A DNA stretch of 64,000 nucleotides. Origin: Pinus tabuliformis (taxonomy: Eukaryota; Streptophyta; Pinopsida; Pinales; Pinaceae). Location: positions 1,024,161,208 to 1,024,225,207 of the forward strand of contig CM062804.1 in NCBI GenBank assembly GCA_031772625.1. Direction: 5' to 3'. The first letter of the stretch is position 1; each line of letters begins with the position of its first letter. Below the pieces are notes generated by a model, which ran no database searches, had not been told where the DNA came from, and saw only the letters and a program-made list of their open reading frames with translations. The position numbers were made by a program, and so were the translations under genes. Positions 1 to 11,943 of this stretch are shown here, piece after piece.

Positions 1-94
1 AAAGCCCAATGGAGATCATCAAGTAAAGCAGGGACGAATTACATCAAGAACAAACAGAGACTACCAGGTAAACCAGGGGCAATCCATCTTAAGG

Positions 95-3000
95 GTGAAC
101 AAAAGCTACAACCAGCCACAGGTAAAAACTTCTCAATTTGCTTCAAGAATGGATGACAATAGAAATTACAATCATTTGGCTGGTAGATTTGATAATCACA
201 GAAGTTTCTTCAATGGCCAATGTTTCTCTTGCCATAACTTTGGTCACAAAGTAGCTCAATGTGTTGTCTATAAGACAATCATGACTAGAGAAGCTCAAAA
301 ACAAAGAAGTATGACCGGGATTACGAAAAGGACCTATAACAATTTTCCGGCTCTTGAAAATGAAATTGAATGTTCTATTTGTAATAACTTTGGTCATGAA
401 TATTCTGAATGCAGGAGCAGGTTTTTGCAGACAAAGGAACAAGCCTCAAGCACCCGAACATGGAGAATAAAGGAACCACAACCAGAAAGATGTGGGATAG
501 CTTTTTATGCAGAAGGACAGGAAAATCTATGGTACATCGATAGCGGATGTTCGAAGCATATGACAGGTGATAAAGAAAAACTTGAATCATGTACTGCTTT
601 AGAAAAGGGTAAGAAAGTTTCTTTTGGAAATGATACTCCTGCAGCCATAAAAGGAAAAGGCACTGCTCACTTGAAAGAAAAGGTCAAAGCTGGAAATGTT
701 TTGTATGTTGATGACTTGAAGCATAATCTACTGAGTGTCAGTCAGATGTGCGATCAAGGAACCGAGGTAATATTTCGATCAAATGGATGTAGCGTTCGTG
801 ATCTTGATACTGGGAAAATAGTGATCAAAGGCAGAAGAACTCCAAATAATCCATACATATTTGAAGAAGGACAACAACAATGTTATTTGAGCAAAGATGA
901 TGAAAATTGGTTATGGCACCGGTGGATGGGGCATCTAAGCTTTTCACAAATAAGGAAAGCATGAAAATACCAGGCAATTCGTGGTCTTCCAGATATCAGA
1001 ATTCCAGACAACACCATATGCAAATCATGTCAGTTTGGTAAGCAAACCAGAACTAACTTCCCTAAGAAGGAAGGATCAGCCAGCAAGCCTCTTGAACTAG
1101 TCCATACAGATTTATGTGGTCCATTCAGGACAAGGTCACCTCGAGGAGAAGAATACTTTATATTATTCATTGACGACTTCTCCAGGATGGTTTGGTTGGG
1201 ACTTATGAAACACAAGGATGAAGCATTCGAAAAATTCAAATCTTTCAAAGCCTTGGCTGAAAATGAATCAGATCACAAAATTAAGTGCCTCGGGTCCGAC
1301 AAAGGTGGGGAGTTTACCTCAAATGATTTTTTTGATTTCTGTGAAGAACATGGAATAAGAAGGGAATTCTCTACAGCTAGGACTCCTCAGCAAAATGGAG
1401 TGGTGGAAAGGATGAACAGAACGGTCCAACAAATTGCTCGTGCTATGCTTGATGAGTCTGGGACTCTCGCAACCTTCTGGGGTGAAGCTACATTTGCTGC
1501 GGTTGTTATTCTCAACAAAACAAATGTCCGAGTGAACAACACTCAAACTCCTCATGAGCTCTGGTATGGTGAGACTCCTTCGATAAAGCATTTCAAAATT
1601 TTTGGGAGCAAATGCTATATCAATAACACTAATGAATAGCTTGGAAAGCTTGAACCTAGAGCAGATGAAGGCATTCTGCTTGGTTATTCTCCCCACAACA
1701 AATCATATAAGTGTTACAATAAAAGACTTGGAAGAATTGTTGACAGCATTGATGTAGTGGTTGATGAAAAAGGATACATCCCTAGGCAAGTAAATCATGA
1801 AAATATCGAAGAGGATGAAGACTACTCTCCAAATTAGACAAATGATGAAGAAGAACCTCAAGAGGCACTTGAGGAGAAAATAAGGATAGAAGAGAAGACT
1901 CCATCCAGGTACGTTCAAAAGAATCATCCAGAATCTCAGATTTTGGGGCAGAAAGAAGTAGTTGTACAAACAAGAAGAACAATTGTAGAAGCCTCAAGCT
2001 ATTTGGAATTGCTCTCCTCCACTGAACCACAAAATGTAAGAGAGGCATGCAAAGATGAATGTTGGGTCAAGGCGATGGATGAAGAACTTGAGCAAATAGA
2101 AAAGAACAACACTTGGGAGTTGGTTCCCAGACCAAAAGATAAGAATGTCATAGGGACAAAATAGATTTTCAAAAATAAGTTGAATGAAAATGGAGAAGTA
2201 ATTAGAAACAAGGCCAGACTTGTGTGTAAAGGGTATGCTCAACAAGAAGGAATAGACTTCGAATAAACTTTTGCTCCCGTTGCTAGACTTGAGGCCATCC
2301 ATGTTCCTTGCTTTCTCAAGCTTTCAGAAGTTCAAAGTTTTTCAAATGAACGTGAAATCAACCTTTCTAAATGGGGAAATAGAAGAAGAAGTATACATTG
2401 AGCAACCAAATGGTTTCATCCTTGGGAATGATCCAAATCTTGTATGCATACTAAAGAAGGCTCTCTATGGTCTTAAACAGGCTCCAAGGGCTTGGTACTA
2501 CCGTTTGGACAAATATCTTCATCAACAAGGTTTTTCAAAGGGATCAGCGGATAGCAATCTTTACATAAAAATTGAAAATGACAAATTACTAATACTTTTT
2601 GTGTATGTAGATGATATTATCTTTGGCAGCAATGAAGAAGCTATGAGTCAAAGCTTTGCCTTGGTAATGCAAAAAGAATTCGAAATGTCTTTTCTTGGAG
2701 AACTAACATATTTTCTTGGATTTCAAATCCAACAAAATGAAGGTAGGATCTTCTTGTCTCAAACCAAGTATCTCAAGAAGATTTTGAAGAAATATGGCAT
2801 GGAAGGTGCAAAACCAGTATGTACCCCCATGGTCACAGGATGTAGCCCCAGTGCAAATGATGAATCAGCAGCAGTACATCAACCAACCTACAGATCTATG
2901 ATTGGAAGTCTACTTTATTTGACAGGTACTCGACCAGACATCATGCATGCAGTGGGAATAGTTGGAAGATTTTAGGCAAATCCAAAGGAAACTCATCTTC

Positions 3001-3560
3001 AGGCAGTGAAGATAATTTTCAAGTACCTTCAAGGAACTCAAAACTATGGCTTATGGTATCCTAGAGATACAGATCTCACACTTCATGCTTATACAGATGC
3101 AGATTGGGCCGGAAGCGTGGATGACAGGAAGGGCACAAGTGGTAGTGCATTCTTTATGGGTTCCAGATTAGTATCTTGGTTCAGCAAGAAATAGAGTTCG
3201 ATTGCTTTATCTACAGCTGAAGTGGAATATGTGGCTGCTGCATCTTGTTGCACTCAACTCCTTTGGATGATGCAGACCTTGCAGGATTTTTAGATCACTT
3301 GTACTCCACCTATCTCCATCTTATGTGATAATACAAGTGCAATCAGGGTTTCAAAGAACCCAGTCATGCATTCAAAGACCAAGCACATACCAATCAAGTA
3401 TCACTTTCTCAGGGAACAAGTGCTTGAACAAAAGGTCAAGTTGGAGTATGTTCCTTCTAAGGAACAAGTTGCTGATATACTCACCAAACCATTACCCAGG
3501 GAGACCTTTGAATACCTCAGGCAAAAGTTGGGGGTTGTTGATGCATCATCCTGTTGTTGA
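95..3560 (+). pseudogene. Copia gag-pol remnant (zinc knuckles, PR, IN, RT, RNase H)
   Basis: Zinc knuckles of the C-x2-C-x4-H-x4-C type lie at about 221-262 (CFSCHNFGHKVAQC) and 371-412 (CSICNNFGHEYSEC). The protease motif WYIDSGCSKHMTGD is at about 530-571. The GAG-pre-integrase histidine motif (LWHRWMGHL) is near 910-940. The integrase zinc ligands (CKSC) are near 1021 and the core runs to about 1640, with PQQNGVVERMNRT typical of copia. RT spans about 2080-2970, with the catalytic YVDDIIFGS near 2605. RNase H runs from about 3006 (YTDADWAGS) to 3560 ([15 protein letters not shown]). Several breaks interrupt the frame. It is a fossil of the retrotransposon polyprotein, not a host gene. Confidence 0.92.
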
Positions 3561-3659
3561 ATCTCATCTGTTTCAGAGATTGTTGGCTGTACGTGAGGTT
3601 CATATGGGGTATACGTGTACATTTGCTAGTTTATGGATTGGTCGAAGATCACATAGCAC

Positions 3660-3937
3660 TGGTTCAGGGGGAGCACATATAATGCATTGTTGGCATTATG
3701 GTAGCATAGAAGGCGAACATGGATGATGATCTGAATATCGTTGCAATATGTCTCTTTCATTCATGGTGTATGGTGGATTATGGTTTTCAAATCCGGTTTA
3801 CAGTCAGGGGGTACATGATCAGCATAACAAAGACTTAAGCATGGTCTCAGGGGGAGCATAACCCTTTGCCCTTGATGTCAAAGGGGGAGAATGACGATGA
3901 GGATCTTGAGGTTGCCATCAAGTCCAAAGGGGGAGAT
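3660..3937 (+). repeat. Serial polypurine-tract-like runs before the 3' LTR
   Basis: Five runs of the form (T)CAGGGGG or AAAGGGGGAGA lie at about 3666, 3804, 3849, 3882 and 3924. The last one directly precedes the LTR and is the likely polypurine tract that primes plus-strand DNA. Similar serial runs precede the 3' LTR of the related element near 61.1-61.3 kb. Confidence 0.75.
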
Positions 3938-4047
3938 TGTTGACATTATGATTCTGGTTTGGCTCTATGGTACAGGTGTTGTACTTGATGGCAACTCACT
4001 CAAGTGGCAAAACTCTTTTCGGGCTCTTAAAAATGATGGAAAATAAG

Positions 4048-4150
4048 AGGTTCGCAGGTCCATCATTCAAAAGGTGCGAACCTGCAGGTTCGTCATCCAG
4101 GGAGTGCGGACATACCCGTAGGTTCACCATTCATAAGGTGCGGTCCCCCA
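4048..4150 (+). repeat. Three-copy, about 40-bp minisatellite with inverted arms, in LTR
   Basis: Three diverged units begin near 4048, 4086 and 4129, each with AGGTTC then a CATC/CCATTC core and AGGTGCG or AGTGCGG. The first unit has inverted arms GGTTCGCA and TGCGAACC about 20 bases apart, so it could fold. It lies upstream of the LTR TATA box, in U3. Confidence 0.75.
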
Positions 4151-4551
4151 GTTCACTCACTCCAATGCAGAGAATCACACTCTCGTGGGGTATCCTATGA
4201 TTGGCCCTTGGTATTTAGCCCATCTTTTACGATCCTATGCTTTTGGCCCATGGTATAGGATCTAATTTATTGCACCCCGGTTTGGATTCCTTGTATTAGT
4301 TTTTGATGGTTTTGTCCCATGGTGTGGATAAGGGTTTGACTATAAAAAAGGGAAGGAGATCACTTGGCTGGTCACTTGTGAAAAATTGAATATCTTAAGA
4401 TCTAAAATTTTGGGTGTTTGGTTTTACAAAGCTAAGATCTAAATCAAGGAGAAATCTTAAGGTGAATCTATTGATAAGTCGTGAACTCTCGGGCGCGTGG
4501 ATCTGACTGACTGTGGTACATTGGAGGACTGTTAATTTGGCCCTAATCAAA

Positions 4552-4860
4552 GGTTCGCAGGTGATCCACGGCGTAGGTGCGGGGGTACGCAGTTCAGGAG
4601 AAGACGCAGTGCGGGGGTACGCAGCGCATCAAAAGGCGTAGTGCGAGGTACGCAGCGCAGAAGAAAGCAAAGTGCGAAGATACGTAGAGGCACAAAAGGA
4701 ACAGTGCGGAGGTACGCGGTATGACACACAGTGCAGTGCGTATCTGAGTTGAGGTACGCAGTTTAGCAGAAGGGGAAGTTGCTTTGGTACGCAGAGCAGT
4801 AGAAGGATACAGTGCGGATCTGTGCAGTTTAGGCACAAAAAGGCTGCGGATACCCGCAGG
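4552..4860 (+). repeat. GC-rich degenerate tandem array (GGTACGCAG/GTGCGG) in LTR
   Basis: About eight diverged units contain GTGCGGGGGTACGCAG or close variants, spaced roughly 35-45 bases apart, ending in GCGGATACCCGCAGG. It shares words with the block at 4048-4150 but lies downstream of the TATA box, in the transcribed part of the LTR. Its base composition stands out against the AT-rich surroundings. Confidence 0.8.
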
Positions 4861-6325
4861 TTTATATTGGTGAAGTTGCAGACCTGTCTTGAAACATTTA
4901 TTGGCTGTCTTTTATCTATTGTTGTAGAGTTTTGGGTTTAGATTTCTGGTATTACTTTTTTGTTTACAACATTCTAAGTAGTTGGGTGATTCGTTGGTTG
5001 TATAAGGATATTGGGTGATTTGCATGTACTTGATGATTATTTGACCTTCTTGGATCCAGTCTGGAAATTAATGAAACGTGGTCCTTAAAGAAGTAGAAGA
5101 GCAAAGGGGGTTGTAGCTCCCTTCCACGAGAGACTAGAAAACGAGAGAGAGTTGTAGCTCTCTGCAGGTTGTGGCCTGCGTACTGGTAAAGGACTGTACC
5201 AGTACAAAATCCTTGTAAAAGAAGTTTCTAAATTGAAAGAAGATAGAGACATATTGCAGCAGGTGGTTTTCACCCACATTGGGTTTCCACCTTATATCTG
5301 GTGTTCTTTGGTGTGCTTATCTATTTTTCTAGTTCTTGTTCATTATTATATGGTACTGACATACAAATTAATGATCAATATCTGAAGAATAAATTAAAGT
5401 ATAAATCTGGAAGGCATATTGAAAAGAATTTGATAATACTAATTCACCCCCCCTCTCAGTCCAACAGATAAAATAAATAAATTGTGTGAGGGAGGAACAT
5501 CGAGCTTGCATAATGTTGCATAGTTGTTTCTTTGATAGACTTGTAAGTTAATTGGAAAAAATAAACTAAAGAATTTGCACATAGACAAAGAAGAAAATTG
5601 ATTTATAAGGAATTTTCTAACTACTTTGAACTCCTACGTAACAAGGATAACTACTAGAGAGTTTTTTACGACCCACCAAAGGTGAATAATGTGAATCCAA
5701 ACCCAGTGGATTCTCCAAATTATTTAGATAATTGTGTATCTAGGATGCACTAGATACTCTCAAGTAATGAAAAAATTAAGCATTACTCGCTATTAAAATA
5801 GGAGAGATAAAATTATTGGTGGGTTGGCAACTTGCTTCATGAAGTAAAAATGAAAAAAGCAATAAAATTGTGAAGAAAATTTAGCTTTATTACCAATGGT
5901 GAGATAAAACTGCCTTTATGAGACACTCAAAAGAAGTGGCAAGTGATGAGCTCATTCTCCTTCTCCTTAGGAGGGTCTTTATTGATTTTCTCTCTCTCTC
6001 TCTTTCAAGAAAATACAAATGACTCTCGAGATAGTGGATCTCAAGAGTGAATTTTCCCATATAACATTTCCTATGAACTACAATTGTTCTTTTATTGTGA
6101 ACATGTGACCTCATTATATAGCAAATATTTGTTACAAAGAATGTTATAAATTATTACACTGAAGACCTACTTATTTTTACCACAATAAGTTGATTTATGT
6201 TGAGTTAACTCATGCCTTATCATGATTTTTGTTTCCAATGGCATGTTGAACTAACAAGTTTTTCAACTTGCACTTAAACTAATGTGGATGTCATTTTCAA
6301 AAATGGAAAGATCCACTTTTGTATG

Positions 6326-6936
6326 CTCCTCTTGACTTGCATGACTATTATAGGATAATGCACACAAAATTGCATGATCTCTTTCAAGGAAATCTACACA
6401 AGCCTATAAAAATATAATGTTCCATAGTTTCTCAGTGATTCATTTGATGTGTATATTAATTTCATGGGTGCATTTTCTTAGTGATGATGAATTTAGTGAC
6501 CATCTATATGGCTGTGAATGATTTTCAAGTGATAAGAATGGATAATCTTCATATATTGTGACAAACTCTATAACATATTACAACAATACGACCAAGCTAG
6601 GATCTTCAAACCATATGGTCTTATATTATATCTCCTCTTGACTTGCATGACTATTATAGGATAATGCACACAAAATTGCATGATCTCTTTCAAGGAAATC
6701 TACACAAGCATATAAAAATATATGTTCCATAGTTTCTCAGTGATTCATTTGATGTGTATATTAATTTCATGGGTGCATTTTCTTAGTGATGATGAATTTA
6801 GTGACCATCTATATGGCTGTGAATGATTTTCAAGTGATAAGAATGGATAATCTTCATATATTGTGACAAACTCTATAACGTATTACAACAATACAACCAA
6901 GCTAGGATCTTCAAACCATATGGTCTTATATTATAT
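6326..6936. repeat. Recent 306-bp tandem duplication
   Basis: Copy 1 is 6326-6631 and copy 2 is 6632-6936, directly abutting, both starting CTCCTCTTGACTTGC and ending GGTCTTATATTATAT. By eye only about four differences separate them (for example CCT/CAT, one base missing in a TATAAT run, ACAT/ACGT, ACGA/ACAA), so roughly 99 percent identity. Not a recognised transposon family. Confidence 0.95.
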
Positions 6937-8327
6937 TACAATTCATAGGCGCATAAAAAAAGTAAACAAAAAGATCTAATCCAATAGTACATGGAGTACA
7001 TGAGTTCACAATCCATCATATTCATTTAATATATGATATCAATTTTATAAATAAATGGCGAATTAATCTCCATAAATCAAGATTTATTTAGTTCACCTTA
7101 AACACTAAAGGTTCTCCAACCATGGTCCTGATGCTAATTAGAGCCTAGTTAGTAGACAAATCGATTTACACTCAGTAAGTGATAATTGAACTAATCAAGG
7201 CAACTCATTTGGTTAATCAACTAATGTACTACATGTTGGATTCAAACATTCTGACAATATTTAAACTCCATATGCTTGGTGAGCAGATATTGCAACTTCT
7301 TCCAACATATGTCCCAAATAAAACTATGCTAATTCTATGTGAGCTATAAAGGCATTGGATATCCCAATGGATTTCTTTTCATGACCATTAATATTGTTTC
7401 TACAAATAAACTACTACAAAGTTATTCACTTATGTTAAACTTTAATAGTGTAAAAAATGCATCATCTATATTAATTAATCTAAGTAAGAATTAAGAACAC
7501 ATATCAAAGTAAAAACACATTGTAAATCACCATTGATGCCTTCTTTTCACTTCAGAAACCAATAAATAAAAATGAGCAACTATAAATAAATGGCTTTTCC
7601 TTGTTCTTATTGTTGTTAATGATTATAATATGATTACAAATAAAAATAACTCTCTCACTTAAGTTGACATTCTAGCATAGTACAAGCTTCTATAGGGTAT
7701 CCCTATGTTATTTGCTATTATTTCTCTTCTTTGTGTTGCTAAGAAATAGAAATTGAACTATTGTAAGTTTCGAAGGAACATGTTTCTCTCCTTGTGTCAA
7801 TCATTTTATCCTCCCCTCTTAGTTGTTAAGGTTGGGATTTTGGATTCTTTATTTCTTATTAGGGTTGATATTTTGAATCATCTAGAATATTATTGGAAAA
7901 TATGCGTAACTAGCCTTACATGTGAATTAGTAGTAGCTTATAAGGCCTACATCTAGTGCTACGATGGGAATAACAATGATCCACTTGCTATGAGTATATA
8001 TTTCAAGTAAGAAATTTGTTTTCAATCATATTTCACACATTTGGAATATCAAAAAATATTATAATCACATTTCATCAATGTTTTTCTGATAAAAAACATT
8101 GTTTAAATCCCAAAATGAGGATTTTTTATTTTTTACCCCAATTTAAATTATTCAAAAACTTTTTTGTAAAATGCCTCTTAGCAAAATCGTAACTCTCAAA
8201 AAAAAATCACTCCATAAAATATGAAGAAGGAAATGATTATATATTGATTAATGACCTAGATCTTCTCTTGATAAACTTTTAAATGAAATTCACTGAAAGA
8301 AAGCTCTATATAATGTCCCATATTTTG

Positions 8328-8429
<102 letters not shown>

Positions 8430-8707
8430 TTTAAATCAACTGTAACATCTCTTTCTAAACCCAAGTTTGTAATTTATAACTCAGACTAATAATGCTGGAA
8501 TGGAAAGCAAACTTCAATGAATGTAAATATTAACTCTTATTTAATATATTTCTACAACTAAAGAAGAGAGAAGCCAAAAAAATTCCCAACACATGAGGGG
8601 AAAGTTGTACGGGGGATTTGGGAAGTTTCATATCTAATTTGAATTAATTATACAAATCTCTTATTTGGAAGTTGAACTAACCAAATGCAAGAAATTATGA
8701 GAAGAAA

Positions 8708-9007
8708 TGATTTGAATGGAAAGTGATATACAACCATGGTATCGAATGATGTAACTCAAGAAGGAACCAAAATTACTATAAATAATAGTCCTCAACTTGC
8801 AAAAAGACAAATTGGTCCACTATGATGCAGTTGTAAAAGTTTCCCTAAGTTAATAAAGAGTTATCCTTCCTTTCATTTATTGGGATGTATTTAGTGTATA
8901 TATATATATATATATATATTTCAATGTTTTTCACAATAGTTTAAGGGAATATTGTGTTTTCTCTCTCCTCTTTTTCGTTGTTCAAGTCTCCCAAATATTA
9001 GCCCTCA
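8708..9007 (+). repeat. Left LTR-like repeat
   Basis: It aligns along its length with 11944-12241. Shared blocks include GTAACTCAA, TTGGTCCAC(T/C)ATGATG, TATCCTTCCTTTCATTT and TCTCCCAAAT. The TATA-like ACTATAAATAATAG is near 8777. An AT run at about 8896-8920 is specific to this copy. Confidence 0.75.
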
Positions 9008-9020
9008 AGATCCATATTAG

Positions 9021-9032
9021 TGGTATAAGAAC
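9021..9032 (+). other. Primer-binding-site-like sequence (initiator Met tRNA type)
   Basis: TGGTATAAGAAC matches 10 of 12 bases of TGGTATCAGAGC, 13 bases after the left repeat ends. That spacing is longer than in the other elements of this window. Confidence 0.45.
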
Positions 9033-9177
9033 TACATTACGAATTCATGACAACCATATTTTGAACTAGGTTTTGATTCAAGCTAGGTGATTCAGTGATC
9101 AATGCCTACAAAATATATAAACATTATCTTATAGGAGGAAGCGATGTTTTTCTCATTATGATGGATTTTGAGTTACG

Positions 9178-10230
9178 TATTTCTTTTACAGATGAAGCAT
9201 TAGGTTTCAACTATGGAAGAATGGGGGACAATCCTCCTCCTCCCAATGAAGTGGAAAAATTCCTACAAACCACAATGACTGACGAGATGAAGATCTTCAA
9301 TGTGGATCTTGATGTCTTACATGATTTTTCGAATCCAAATAATAGGGTGTTTGTTTCCATGGAAAATGACAAAATCATAGTCCTTAACAAATTGCCTACA
9401 ACACAAGATTGGGTGAAGAAAAATGTGGCTCCTTTTGCTCCACCTAAAAATATAATTGCCACAATTGTGAGGAATAATATTATTTCCATGGGAAAAAAAG
9501 TGTTAATATCCCAACTAGTTCTTTCCATGCGAAATATTCATTCCTCTCTTTTTGGTGCCTCTTTTTATAAACAAATAAAGGTCTCCAAACCTCATTTTCT
9601 CAGTATTATTCGGAGGCCCCATCCATAGGAAGGTTCCAACAAGGCTATGATAGAGTTATTTTCAATCCATTATTGAACTTTCTTAGAAGAACAAGGTCTC
9701 CTTTCAAAGTCAATACTTATCCATACTATGGCTACAAAAATAATACCTTGTGCAATTCTATATTTAAGAAAAATCCAGGTGTATTTGAGAAGAATATTGG
9801 AATAACATATTCCAACATGGTCCAAGCTCAATTAGATGTTTCTTACTCAGTTATGAAACTATTGGGGTTCTGAAATGTAGATATTGTTGTGGATGAAACT
9901 AAGTGTCCATATGTGAGATATCCCAACCAAACAACTATCAATATGGAGAATGTTCTTTCCTATAATGGAAATATCATTAAACTTGCTAATTCCAATGGGA
10001 GAACTTTGATGATGCCCATAAAAACCTTTTATGCTTACACATTTTCTCTCTTCAATGAAGATATCAAGATTGGAACTACTCTAGAGTGAAACTTTGGGCT
10101 ATTCAAGAAAGACATGACCAAGGTTTATGATGTTGGACTCATGAAGTATGATATTGCAACTCCTATGCCTATTTCTAGAACACTAGTAATGTCGACCAGG
10201 AGTAGAGGTTTTATAGGTACTTTTTACTAA
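9178..10230 (+). pseudogene. GH17 glucan endo-1,3-beta-glucosidase pseudogene
   Basis: The translation follows plant family 17 beta-1,3-glucanases from the mature N-terminus: GFNYGRMGDNPPPPNEVEKF near 9203, DVLHDFSNPNNRVFVSMEND, DWVKKNVAPFAPPKNI, MRNIHSSL, then SPFKVNTYPYYGYK, GITYSNMVQAQLDVSYSVMK, NVDIVVDET, FSLFNEDIK and NFGLFKKDMTKVYDVG. About 330 residues are covered, nearly the full mature enzyme. It is dead: the frame shifts near 9600-9615, and in-frame TGA codons occur at 9871-9873 and 10087-10089. The second replaces an arginine usual in the family (CGA to TGA, a methyl-CpG decay change). The acid/base region expected as VGNE reads VRNN; the nucleophile Glu survives in DET but the following GWPS is lost. 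The signal-peptide exon is absent. It sits between two LTR-like repeats. Confidence 0.9.
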
Positions 10231-11539
10231 AATTGTGATCAGTATCATGTTTAAGCCCTTAGAGGCATTTCAATAGATCCTTGGGACAAAAAACTCAATT
10301 CTTACATAGGTTTCACATCATAACCATAGCAAGGTGCCAAAAAAAGATCAAGGGGATTCAATACCTTTGTGTTGAGCTTCTCAGTGAAGAGCTTGTCATT
10401 GAGGAGGTCATGTTGTTGAGGTGGAGGGATGAATTTAGCTATTCACTTGAGAGTTGCATGATATTGGGATCCACATCATATTTCTAAGAGAATAATTTGA
10501 GGAAAAACCATCGTTCTACTATTCAGAGAATAAAGGAATCTAATGAGGGTTCATATGCTAATGAAAATATACTAGAATCATTCTAAATGAATGGTAGGTT
10601 AAAGATGAGAGTACTTTGGACCATGATATAGTTAATTATAGCTTCTACACAAGATTATTTGTTGCAATTGATTATTTTTTATCATCCAATGCTTTAGAAT
10701 ATCATTCTCACTAATGCAAATCTAATTTGTCTTTCAAAATTCATAGTGTGGTGAGTACATGGCTACCATGGGAGTCTATTTCTTGTTTCATATCATATAC
10801 CAATAATTTCCTTTGTCTCAGAACATCAACCAACAACTTTTCATCATTTATGTTTGATTTTCACATCTTTCTTTTCTTCTTTCTAGTGGGGCTTTACTTT
10901 TGCTTCAAAATATTGACAAATGCCATTATTTTTGTTGTGTTATATGGACTTACTAGCTTATATTTTGTTGGAGTGATGGTTCATTTGATCCTTGTCATAG
11001 CTATAGTTATGTTCCTTTTTTTTTTGTAGAAACATCTTCAATTATGAAAAAAATTCCACTTTGATTCACTGTAAGCCTAAATTTGCATCTATGATTGTCA
11101 GCAAAGGCTTAAGTAATTTCAAGGCACCTTCCAAGGTGTTTGTAGATCAAGCATTTCCATTCCAGAAAAAGGGTGTATGGATCATACCCTTAGGTGTAAT
11201 ATATTTACTTATGAGTTATGCCACCCATTGCACCTAGTTGATGTCATAGGCACATCCACCTCCCTTTATCGTTCTCATTACTAGGGATGCCCATGATGAT
11301 AGGGTTATCTTTGATGACTCTTGTGAAGCGTAGTTTTCACTATGACATAATACCCCTCTTGATTCCAAGGTAATGTCATGGTGGGATTATCAAATTACAA
11401 CAATGAGAAAGAAAAATGTGAAACTTGAGTACTTGGAGGAAACCTTTACAACATCTATTTGCATAGTGAGAATTTAAAAATATAGGCCATTAGTTTTCTA
11501 CCATAACTTGGCATACCAATGTGTGAACTATATCTAATT

Positions 11540-11850
11540 GGTCCACAAGAATTACAAGATAACTCTATCCTCATACCTTCATTTATCATGGTTAAGGTTC
11601 ACCCACAAACCCATTTTTATGGGTCAACCACACTAAACCATTTCCATCTAAGTCCATTTTCTAGGCCATACATTGTTGGTATCATAGTTGGCCCGTAAGA
11701 TTTATAGGGTAATTTTATCCTCGGACCTTCATTTATCATGATTATGGGTCACCCACAAACCCCTGGTTATGGTTCAAGCACACAAAACCATTGACAACAC
11801 CAACTCCATTTCAGGGCATCCACAAACCCACAATTATTGGTAAATCACAC
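11540..11850. repeat. Imperfect 150-bp tandem repeat, two units plus partial third
   Basis: The words TTCATTTATCATG and ACCCACAAACCC recur 150 bases apart (11581/11731 and 11601/11751). A third partial ACAAACCCACAATTATTGG follows near 11822. Units are roughly 75-80 percent alike by eye. Confidence 0.75.
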
Positions 11851-11928
11851 AAAAACCTTCTCTTCATTGACTTGTATTTAAAGAAAGCTTCTAACAAGGG
11901 AACTTGACACACAGGGACAAATTCCTCT

Positions 11929-11943
11929 TCAGGGGGGCAACAT
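11929..11943 (+). other. Polypurine-tract-like run before right LTR-like repeat
   Basis: CAGGGGGGCAA ends only a few bases before the point where similarity to the left repeat begins, as expected for a plus-strand primer tract. Confidence 0.45.

Larger units (their letters stand above)
1..5466 (+). mobile_element. Ty1/copia LTR retrotransposon, SIRE-like, 3' part (fossil)
   Basis: The window opens inside a copia element. Domains run in copia order: two CCHC zinc knuckles, aspartic protease, GAG-pre-integrase, integrase, reverse transcriptase, RNase H, purine-rich tracts, then a long 3' LTR. Integrase before RT is diagnostic for Ty1/copia. The SIRE/Maximus-like assignment is inferred from the RT style, the long LTR, the repeated GGGGGAG tracts after pol and the LTR end rich in C and CTCAGT. 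The 5' LTR and most of gag lie outside the window. The coding region is broken at several places (about five or more), so the copy is dead. With no partner LTR in view its age cannot be measured; the amount of damage suggests it is not recent. Confidence 0.9.
3938..5466 (+). repeat. 3' LTR of the SIRE-like copia element
   Basis: It starts TGTTG directly after a purine tract and ends CAACA, giving matching inverted termini. Length is 1529 bp. A TATA box (TATAAAAAAG) is at 4341-4350. The 3' end has the C-rich TTCACCCCCCC then CTCTCAGT shared with the element at 56-63 kb. Two GC-rich repeat blocks sit inside it. Confidence 0.85.
10231..11943 (+). other. Unassigned internal DNA downstream of the GH17 pseudogene
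   Basis: No protein family recognised. A very hydrophobic 100-codon frame at 10727-11029 looks like a composition effect of T-rich DNA. The stretch ends in an imperfect 150-bp tandem repeat and a purine run before the right LTR-like repeat. Confidence 0.5.

Noticed and set aside
5640-6120. Possible minus-strand solo LTR with TATATAAT box
   Set aside because: No partner, PBS or target duplication could be found, so the call would rest on style alone.
10727-11029. Hydrophobic 100-codon frame that could be a membrane protein
   Set aside because: T-rich DNA gives runs of F, L, I and V by chance; no start context, no homology recognised, and it lies inside a decayed structure.
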